DNA from: Candidatus Nanohalarchaeota archaeon | GTDB taxonomy: Archaea > EX4484-52 > B79-G9 | Direction of reading: 5' to 3' | Length of the DNA: 5,678 bases | Assembly: GCA_017610525.1 (NCBI GenBank) | Contig: JAFCBW010000079.1 | Span: forward strand, 1-5,678 | Shown: positions 1 to 5,167 of the stretch, piece after piece | Numbering within the stretch: the stretch's first letter is position 1 | Layout of the letters: each line of letters begins with the position of its first letter | Position numbers and translations under genes: made by a program | Notes under the pieces: model-generated | The model's database searches: none | What the model saw: only the letters and a program-made list of their open reading frames with translations | What the model was told of the DNA's origin: nothing

Positions 1-1211
1 ACGGAGTTAAGCTATATGGAGCGACAAATTGTACAATTGAAAATAATAATATCTTTTCCGTTGATGGTGCAATAGTGGACAAGGCTGGCGGAAACGGAAA
101 TATTTATCGGAAAAATTATATATATGGTTTAGACCAAGATGGTGTTGGTTTCCGAGTTGGACACATTTCAGCGACTTATGAAAATTTTATCAATTTAAGT
201 ATATATCAAAACATAGTTAAGCTGGGTGCTGGAGTTGCTGCGGTTCATTGGGGAGATAGCCATGGAGACAACCAAGGTTTGAAAATTTATAATAATGTTT
301 TTTACTTCGCAACGGCTAAGAAAGCGATGGCTGGCTCTCGCACAACAGGAATACAGATTTGGAATAATATAATCGTTAACACTACAAGTGTTTTAGAAAT
401 TAAGGAAAACAATCCAGGGATACCAGAATATTCAAATTATAACTGTTTTTATGATGGTGAAACGTTTAGGGTACGTCTATATGGTACTAACCCGCAGACA
501 TATAACAGTTTAAGTCTTTGGCAGTCATCAGGAGAGTTACTAGGCGGTGGAAATCCAGACATAAATTCATTTTACCAAGACCCCAACTTTGTAAACCCCG
601 GAGGTCTTAACCCCGAAGACCACAAACTACAAGCCGGTTCACCTTGCCGTAGTACGGGTATTGACCGTCAGGATTATGACAACAATGGGAATACTACAGA
701 GCCGATTAACATGGGAGCATATATAACGAGCGATGAGGTGATTGGATATACTCTCACAACACAAGATTCTGCCCCAACCCGCGCAAACCCCTCCCCTAAT
801 GGAACATTGGATATATGTACAGTCTCCACAAACATCTCCTTGACAACAGATATTCAAGCAACCTGCCGATACTCAAATACCTCTGACACAAACTACACAG
901 ACATGACAGGCAATTTTACAAACACTAACTTAACCAGTCATTCCACTGAAGTATCAGGACTGGAAAATGGAAATACATACATCTATTATATAAGATGCAA
1001 CTCCACTGACGGATATGTGAATACAGATGATTTTAATATTACGTTTTCTGTCGAGGGAGGGCATAAGGCGGACACAGACAACAACAACATAATCGAAATG
1101 CCAGAACTTATGGCATTTATCGCGCGGTGGAAAGCCAACGCAACCGACGTCACCAAAGCAGAAGTAGAAGATGCAAGAGGGATCTGGTTTGGCGGGGGAG
1201 GGTATGGTTAG
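1..1211 (+). CDS. Secreted beta-helix / FN3-like protein with C-terminal EF-hand-like domain (5' partial)
   Basis: The reading frame (codons from position 3) is open to the left edge, so the gene starts outside the window; GTG at 75 is only an internal Val codon. About the first 720 bases encode Asn/Ile/Tyr-rich repeats (such as NCTIENNNIF, IQIWNNIIVN) typical of right-handed parallel beta-helices. They close with the family-typical DPNFVNP (nt 579-599), LQAGSPC and INMGAY motifs seen in polysaccharide-lyase-like and surface proteins. Nt 762-1055 encode an FN3-like beta-sandwich ending in LENGNTYIYYIRCNS...DFNITFSV, with two Cys (ATCRYS, IRCNS). From nt 1062 comes HKADTD, whose 12-residue loop DTDNNNIIEMPE has D1, D3, N5, E9 and E12 of a calcium-binding EF-hand/dockerin loop, followed by a helical stretch and a GGGGYG tail. 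It probably acts outside the cell, binding or modifying glycans. The signal peptide and any catalytic part are not visible. No enzyme activity can be assigned. Confidence 0.85.
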   Translation, partial: GVKLYGATNCTIENNNIFSVDGAIVDKAGGNGNIYRKNYIYGLDQDGVGFRVGHISATYENFINLSIYQNIVKLGAGVAAVHWGDSHGDNQGLKIYNNVFYFATAKKAMAGSRTTGIQIWNNIIVNTTSVLEIKENNPGIPEYSNYNCFYDGETFRVRLYGTNPQTYNSLSLWQSSGELLGGGNPDINSFYQDPNFVNPGGLNPEDHKLQAGSPCRSTGIDRQDYDNNGNTTEPINMGAYITSDEVIGYTLTTQDSAPTRANPSPNGTLDICTVSTNISLTTDIQATCRYSNTSDTNYTDMTGNFTNTNLTSHSTEVSGLENGNTYIYYIRCNSTDGYVNTDDFNITFSVEGGHKADTDNNNIIEMPELMAFIARWKANATDVTKAEVEDARGIWFGGGGYG

Positions 1212-1230
1212 GTGAAATTGTAGTAACCTG

Positions 1231-1273
1231 TAAGCCAAAACAGCTTATCGGCTGTCCAGTTATTTAGCTTATC
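1231..1273 (+). repeat. Hairpins and an 8-bp direct repeat after the beta-helix gene
   Basis: CAGC (1241-1244) and GCTG (1251-1254) form a stem, extended by A1240-T1255, around a 6-base loop. An alternative stem pairs TAAGC (1231-1235) with GCTTA (1243-1247), and the two are mutually exclusive. AGCTTATC occurs exactly twice, at 1242-1249 and 1266-1273. There is no strong T-run, so a terminator role is possible but weakly supported. The stems are short enough to arise by chance. Confidence 0.25.
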
Positions 1274-1289
1274 ATCTTAAAGATTATAA
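1269..1289. promoter_or_regulatory. 21-bp palindrome upstream of the Schlafen-like gene (candidate operator)
   Basis: The arms TTATCATCTT and AAGATTATAA flank a central A at 1279 and are complementary at 9 of 10 positions; the inner 11 bp (1274-1284) are perfectly symmetric. The centre lies 22 bases before the ATG at 1301. TTATTTAGC at 1259-1267 is a possible weak TATA box, which would put the palindrome between the TATA box and the transcript start, a classic repressor position. The right arm shares GATTATA with the palindrome at 2843-2863. AT-rich DNA makes chance symmetry possible. Confidence 0.4.
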
Positions 1290-1300
1290 TTGGTTGTCGT

Positions 1301-2734
1301 ATGAATGAAAAAGAACTACTGAAACTCATTGAAAAAGGAGAGTCAGGAAGAGTAGAGTTTAAGAAGTCACTTAGACTGCATGATGAAATCGGTGAAGCAG
1401 TTTCTGCTTTTTGTAATACGAATGAAGGAATACTGCTTGTCGGGGTGTCAGATAGCGGTATGGTTAAGGGGGCGCAGGTTGGGAAGAGAACAATGGAGGA
1501 TCTGGCTAATTATATAAAGAGGAATACTGACCCGCAGGTTTATCCTTCTGTTGAGGTTGTGCAAGCGGATGGGAAAGATGTTGTTGTTGTGAAAGTGAAT
1601 GAAAGCCATGAGAAACCAGTGTTTTTCAAAAAGCATGCATATAAAAGGGTTAGCAAGTCAAGCCATAGGATTTCTTCTTCTGAGATGAGGAAGCTTGCAA
1701 AGGAGTCAGGACCAAAAGTGTACTGGGATGAGGGGAGTTGTGAGGGGGCAACACTGGAGGATATTGATGATGAGAAAGTCAGGTGGTTTAGAGAAAAATA
1801 CAAAGATGTAAATTCAACAGAACTAAAGGGAACTGATGAGGATATACTAAAAACATTAAGCTGCCTGAAGGATGTTAACAGGCAACTTCACCTGACAAAT
1901 GCAGGTGTTCTGCTTTTTGGAAAAGAACCGCAGAAATACTTTCCATACTCAAGGATAAAAATTGCGATATACCCGGGAACTACTGTGGGTATAGAGCATA
2001 TAGATATCAAGGATTTCGAGGGAGACCTGTTCTATTTAGTAGATGAAGCGGAAAAGTACATAAGACGTTATGTTTATTCTCCATCCATCCTGAAATTTGG
2101 CCAGATTGCAAGGGAAGAGGTACCGCAATACCCGTACTTTGCAATCAGGGAGTTGATAGTCAATGCTTTGGTGCATAGAGATTATGCTGTCAGAGGTTCA
2201 AAGATAATTATTAAGATATTCAGAGACAGAATTGAATACCAGTCGCCAGGTACACTTCCTGCCAATATTACACCAAAAAATATTGTCAAAGAACAATTTT
2301 TGAGAAATCCTGCAATTGGCAAAGCATTTAGCAAGATAAGATATATTGAGGAGATGGGTGAAGGGTGGGACAGAATAATAGAGGAGGTCAGGAAGCACCC
2401 ATTGAAGCCCCGTTTGCCAAATGTGGAAGATACGGGGGCAAGTGTTATAGTTACATTATATTCTGCTAATATAGGATTGATGCAGGTTGACGAAAAGTTG
2501 ACGGAGGTTGACGATTGGTTGACAATGGTTGACATTAGATCTCTTTCTGATAAAGAGATTAAGATCTGCAAATTTGTGCAGAAGAATGATAAAATTACTT
2601 CTGCAGATATGAGGAAAATGTTGGGAATTAGCCGTGAGATGGCTAGCAGGTATGTTAAAAGATTAATAGAAAAAGGCATACTTGAAAAGAAGGGCAGAGG
2701 TCCTGAGACGTATTATATTTTGGTAAAGAAATAG
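1301..2734 (+). CDS. Schlafen/AlbA_2-domain protein with RecG-like ATPase-fold region and C-terminal winged helix
   Basis: This is a complete 477-residue protein of the AlbA_2 (Schlafen-type) family often annotated as a transcriptional regulator or ATP-dependent DNA helicase-related protein. Residues about 12-130 are the AlbA_2 domain, with VEFKKS near residue 18, GILLVGVSDSG at 43-53 and the YKRVSKSSHRIS end. Residues about 278-388 resemble the HATPase_c_4 region: N-box-like ELIVNALVHRDY (284-295), DRIEYQSPG (309-317), and RNP plus EMGEGWDRI (335-336, 351-359). Residues 415-475 form a winged helix (KITSADMRKMLGISREMASRYVKRLIEKGILEKK region) ending at YYILVKK. Between these, residues 395-410 contain heptads with VDEKLTE, VDDWLTM and VD. 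Length and order match the family. The ATG at 1301 fits the domain start; no Shine-Dalgarno is seen. Family members act in nucleic-acid metabolism, gene regulation or defence, but the substrate here is unknown. The winged helix makes DNA binding likely. Confidence 0.88.
   Translation: MNEKELLKLIEKGESGRVEFKKSLRLHDEIGEAVSAFCNTNEGILLVGVSDSGMVKGAQVGKRTMEDLANYIKRNTDPQVYPSVEVVQADGKDVVVVKVNESHEKPVFFKKHAYKRVSKSSHRISSSEMRKLAKESGPKVYWDEGSCEGATLEDIDDEKVRWFREKYKDVNSTELKGTDEDILKTLSCLKDVNRQLHLTNAGVLLFGKEPQKYFPYSRIKIAIYPGTTVGIEHIDIKDFEGDLFYLVDEAEKYIRRYVYSPSILKFGQIAREEVPQYPYFAIRELIVNALVHRDYAVRGSKIIIKIFRDRIEYQSPGTLPANITPKNIVKEQFLRNPAIGKAFSKIRYIEEMGEGWDRIIEEVRKHPLKPRLPNVEDTGASVIVTLYSANIGLMQVDEKLTEVDDWLTMVDIRSLSDKEIKICKFVQKNDKITSADMRKMLGISREMASRYVKRLIEKGILEKKGRGPETYYILVKK
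2485..2533 (+). repeat. Five GTTGAC words at 11/10/11/10-bp spacing inside the Schlafen-like gene
   Basis: GTTGAC begins at 2486, 2497, 2507, 2518 and 2528. It can be read as about 2.3 copies of a 21-bp tandem unit that itself holds two half-repeats. In protein it alternates frame, giving Val-Asp (gtt gac) at residues 396, 403 and 410 and Leu-Thr at the intervening copies, i.e. the heptad xVDxxLT. It encodes the linker between the ATPase-like region and the winged helix. Family members often carry short tandem repeats at this place (from memory), so an expandable linker or coiled coil is the simplest reading. Confidence 0.8.
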
Positions 2735-2757
2735 ATGGAAATAATTGCGTTTGGTGT

Positions 2758-2832
2758 TGGGGCGACCATAAGGCAGATACGAACTCTTGCGAGGGTTATT
2801 TAGATGATGTGTTGGTATGTTTTATAAGGTAG
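2758..2832 (+). pseudogene. Decayed remnant of an HKADTN-type C-terminal domain
   Basis: Codons from 2761 read GDHKADTNSCEGYLDD then VLVCFIR and a TAG at 2830-2832. This parallels the C-terminal domain of the beta-helix protein at nt 1059-1130 (GHKADTDNNNIIEMPELM then AFIARW). Over HKADT the codons differ only at synonymous third positions (gcg/gca, gac/gat, aca/acg), as expected for old protein homologues and not for a recent DNA copy. There is no start codon or upstream gene body: codons upstream run into the Schlafen-like gene in another frame. TAG may be a changed TGG of the conserved FI-RW; the same frame continues after it as MKCNNITV and IIWG, faintly like the second half of the domain. 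The extension past 2832 is speculative. Confidence 0.5.
2820..2828 (+). promoter_or_regulatory. Probable archaeal TATA box for the platform-protein gene
   Basis: TTTTATAAG matches the archaeal TATA consensus. A transcript start about 26 bases downstream would fall near 2850, giving a leader of about 12 bases before the ATG at 2862. The expected start lies inside the palindrome at 2843-2863. The box also lies within the HKADTN remnant, so the present promoter seems to have formed in former coding DNA. Confidence 0.5.
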
Positions 2833-2842
2833 ATGAAATGTA

Positions 2843-2863
2843 ATAATATCACAGTGATTATAT
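2843..2863. promoter_or_regulatory. 21-bp palindrome overlapping the platform-gene transcript start and ATG (candidate operator)
   Basis: The arms ATAATATCAC and GTGATTATAT flank a central A at 2853 and are complementary at 8 of 10 positions; the inner 11 bp (2848-2858) are perfect. It overlaps the predicted transcript start and the first two bases of the ATG. GTGAT (2854-2858) could also pair with the 16S rRNA 3' end, though only 3 bases separate it from the ATG. The one-base centre disfavours an RNA hairpin and favours a DNA-binding dimer. It shares the position and sequence of GATTATA with the site at 1269-1289. Confidence 0.42.
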
Positions 2864-5084
2864 GGGGTTGTTTGATAAGAAGAAGAAACTGACTGAAGCA
2901 GAGGTCATAAGAAAGGAGAAGCAGGAGTTAATTAAGAGTATCATGGATGAGAAGAAAATCGAGAGTGAAACGGCATATAAGATGCCGGATATGCCTGATG
3001 TTAAGAGGAGGACAAGGGGCGAGAGAAGAGGGGTATCTTACCCGGGATCAAGAGAGTATAAACTGTACCAGGAAGAGGAGCGAGAGGCACGCGAACCGCA
3101 TACGTTTTTTGAGAAGTTTTGCTTTTATTCCGGTAAAATCCTGAGACCTTCCCCGGATGAGGATACGAGGAAGAAGATGAAAAATGCTATCAATTTCAGT
3201 GGTATGCATACTACGCCGGAGGATGTGACTGGAGGGTGTATTGTTGCTGCGGCGCTTTCGTTTATGTTGCTTTTGTTCTCGGTTTTTTTGCCGATCGGGC
3301 CGATTGTCCTGAAACTTATTCTCATGCTTTTTGTGCCGCTTATTTGTGCTTATTTTGTGCTGACATATCCTTTCAGCCATGCCAATATGGTGAGGATGAA
3401 GGAAGGGCGCGAGCTGATCAATGCGCTGCTTTATATTGTTGTGTTTCTCAGGTCTGTGCCTAATTTTGAGGGTGCGGTGAGGTTTGCTGCTGAAAATGTG
3501 GGCGGCAAGCTGAGGGGTGACCTGAAGAGGGTTTTGTGGAAGGTTGAGGTGGGGATCCATAATTCTGTTGAGGAGTCTTTTATGGAATATCTTAAGGCAT
3601 GGAAGAATTATAATAAGGAGTTTCTTGAGTCAATGCATCTTATCAAGGAGTCTATGCTTGAGGCGGATGATGAAAGAAGGATCGCAATGCTTGATAAGGC
3701 TATCGGGGTCGTGCTTGAGGGGATGGATAGTAAGATGAAGATGTATGCGAGAAATCTTGAGACGCCGATCATGGTGCTGCACGGGCTGGGCATCATGCTG
3801 CCTGTCATGGGGATGATTGTGTTTCCGCTGATCTCTATTTTTCTTGCGCAGGATCTTAAGAATATTCCAATATATCTTTTCCTTGGGTATAATATATTTT
3901 TGCCTCTAGGGGTTTATTTCTTTATCAGGCATATCCTGGAAAACAGGCCGACTACGCATTCAGGATTGGATGTGGCTCCGAAAGAGTCTGAGGGAGAAGG
4001 CTTGAGGGCAGGTATTTCAAATGTGCTTAACCTGAAGAGGATCATTATGCTGTTTGCTCTTGCAGGGGGGCTGATTTTTCTTGTGCCGGGGCTGAAGTTT
4101 CTTATTGCGACGAATTTGTTTGAGACTTGTGCGGATGAGGAGATGTTTGCTGAATGTAGTGGCGATGAGGGGGATTATGCGCTTGTGCATGACATGGGTA
4201 CGATGATGATGAGCCTTCTTGTTGTTATCGGGTTTGCTGTGATTTTTATCATATATCATAAGGGTAAGTGTTATAAGGGGCTTGAGCTTCGGGATAAGGT
4301 CGCGTCTGTTGAGGAGGAGTTTGAGGAGGCGATGTTTGCATTGGGCAATAGGCTTGCTTCAGGGATACCGATTGAGTTTGCACTGGAGAAGGTGGTTGAG
4401 GATACTGAGGAGCTTTCGATTTCGGGGCTTTTTGAGATCAGCCTGAAGAATATGAACCGGTTGAGTATGAGTTTTGAGGATTCGCTGTTTGATGAGAAGT
4501 ACGGGGCGCTTAAGGAGTATCCATCGACTTTGATCAGGACTATCATGAAGTCTGTGTGCGGGACTCTTGAGCGGGGGAGTAAGTATGCTGCTGTGACTAT
4601 GCTTACGATTGCTACTTATCTTCGCGGGATGAGGACTACGCAGGAAAAGATCAATGATCTGCTTTCTTCTACTGTGTCTTCGATGAAGTTTCAGGCGTAT
4701 GTGCTTGTGCCTGCGATCTCGGGGGTTGTTATTGCTGTTTCGGATCTGATTATCAAGATGCTTACGGGACTTTCGAGTACTTTTGCAGGCCTTAGCAGTA
4801 ATATGCCGGGTGATGCGGGGATGGGTATGAACCCGATGTCAATCATTGATGTCAGAGAGGCTATGCCTGCTGAGCTTTTGCAGCTTGTGGTGGGAGTATA
4901 TGTGGTTGAGATTCTTGTGCTTCTTGCGATTTTTGTGACGAGAATCGAGATAGGGGTGGATGAGATCAAGGAGTCGAATAATATATGGCAGTTTGTGTTG
5001 ATCGGGATTGTGGCTTATCTTGTGATTCTGATGATTATCATGAGTGTGTTTGCACCGCTTGTCGGGATCGCCAATATGGGGTGA
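2862..5084 (+). CDS. Archaeal type IV pilus/secretion membrane platform protein with two T2SSF domains (TadC/ArlJ-like)
   Basis: This complete 740-residue polytopic protein is the inner platform around which a GspE/PilB-type ATPase drives assembly of a pilus, archaellum-like filament or secretion pseudopilus. Residues 1-120 are charged and cytoplasmic (Lys-rich start). Hydrophobic segments lie near 124-143, 147-169, 300-329, 334-356, 393-416, 445-465, 609-633, 671-694 and 709-735, nine in all, giving N-terminus in and C-terminus out. Two cytoplasmic T2SSF units precede membrane pairs: about 181-300 (GRELINALLYIVVFLRSV...FEGAV; RNLETPIMVLHGLG) and about 483-608 (EEEFEEAMFALGNRLASGIPIEFAL; LRGMRTTQEKINDLLSST). 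It is longer than ArlJ/FlaJ, because of the N-terminal extension and extra C-terminal helices. No ATPase or pilin gene is in the window, so the partner is unknown. The coding strand is clearly G-rich over C (4381-4440: 21 G, 8 C), unlike the left-edge gene. ATG at 2862 follows the TATA box and weak GTGAT. Confidence 0.88.
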   Translation: MGLFDKKKKLTEAEVIRKEKQELIKSIMDEKKIESETAYKMPDMPDVKRRTRGERRGVSYPGSREYKLYQEEEREAREPHTFFEKFCFYSGKILRPSPDEDTRKKMKNAINFSGMHTTPEDVTGGCIVAAALSFMLLLFSVFLPIGPIVLKLILMLFVPLICAYFVLTYPFSHANMVRMKEGRELINALLYIVVFLRSVPNFEGAVRFAAENVGGKLRGDLKRVLWKVEVGIHNSVEESFMEYLKAWKNYNKEFLESMHLIKESMLEADDERRIAMLDKAIGVVLEGMDSKMKMYARNLETPIMVLHGLGIMLPVMGMIVFPLISIFLAQDLKNIPIYLFLGYNIFLPLGVYFFIRHILENRPTTHSGLDVAPKESEGEGLRAGISNVLNLKRIIMLFALAGGLIFLVPGLKFLIATNLFETCADEEMFAECSGDEGDYALVHDMGTMMMSLLVVIGFAVIFIIYHKGKCYKGLELRDKVASVEEEFEEAMFALGNRLASGIPIEFALEKVVEDTEELSISGLFEISLKNMNRLSMSFEDSLFDEKYGALKEYPSTLIRTIMKSVCGTLERGSKYAAVTMLTIATYLRGMRTTQEKINDLLSSTVSSMKFQAYVLVPAISGVVIAVSDLIIKMLTGLSSTFAGLSSNMPGDAGMGMNPMSIIDVREAMPAELLQLVVGVYVVEILVLLAIFVTRIEIGVDEIKESNNIWQFVLIGIVAYLVILMIIMSVFAPLVGIANMG

Positions 5085-5110
5085 TGATGGCCTATTCGTT
5101 GGCAGGGGTT

Positions 5111-5127
5111 GCTATATTTGAAATAGC
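5111..5127 (+). repeat. Inverted repeat between the platform gene and the acylphosphatase gene
   Basis: GCTAT (5111-5115) and ATAGC (5123-5127) form a 5-bp stem around a 7-base AT-rich loop. It lies 26 bases after the TGA at 5082-5084 and 9 bases before the TATA box at 5137. It could help end the upstream transcript or bind a regulator; it has no GATTATA and no T-run. Weak evidence either way. Confidence 0.3.
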
Positions 5128-5136
5128 GGTTGAATG

Positions 5137-5144
5137 TTTATAAA
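5137..5144 (+). promoter_or_regulatory. Archaeal TATA box for the acylphosphatase gene, near-leaderless
   Basis: TTTATAAA is a close match to the archaeal TATA consensus. Its centre is about 27 bases before the A of ATG at 5168, so transcription should begin at or just before the start codon. GGTG at 5159-5162 could act as a Shine-Dalgarno only if transcription starts further upstream, so a leaderless or near-leaderless mRNA is the simpler reading. Confidence 0.65.
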
Positions 5145-5167
5145 GATGTGTTTGAATAGGTGTAATT

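Noticed and set aside
368..374. TATAATC, identical to the ideal half-site of the two palindromes
   Set aside because: It lies within the beta-helix coding region and has no matching GATTATA partner at the right distance.
639..857. Minus-strand Cys-rich 72-residue ORF
   Set aside because: Antisense to the beta-helix/FN3-like gene; Cys richness comes from the reverse complement of Thr/Asn-rich codons.
75..1211. GTG at 75 as the start of the beta-helix gene
   Set aside because: The same frame is open from position 3 with beta-helix-like residues (GVKLYGATNCTIENNNIF), so the gene extends beyond the left edge.
2182..2679. 165-residue minus-strand ORF
   Set aside because: Antisense to the ATPase-like and winged-helix parts of the Schlafen-like gene, whose plus-strand motifs are clear.
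2735..2803. 22-residue ORF MEIIAFGVGATIRQIRTLARVI beginning directly after the Schlafen-like stop
   Set aside because: No recognisable features; the frame next to it carries the HKADTN homology, which explains this stretch better.
3048..3560. 170-residue minus-strand ORF
   Set aside because: Antisense shadow of the platform gene; its His/Lys/Arg-rich composition reflects complementary codons and no domain is visible.
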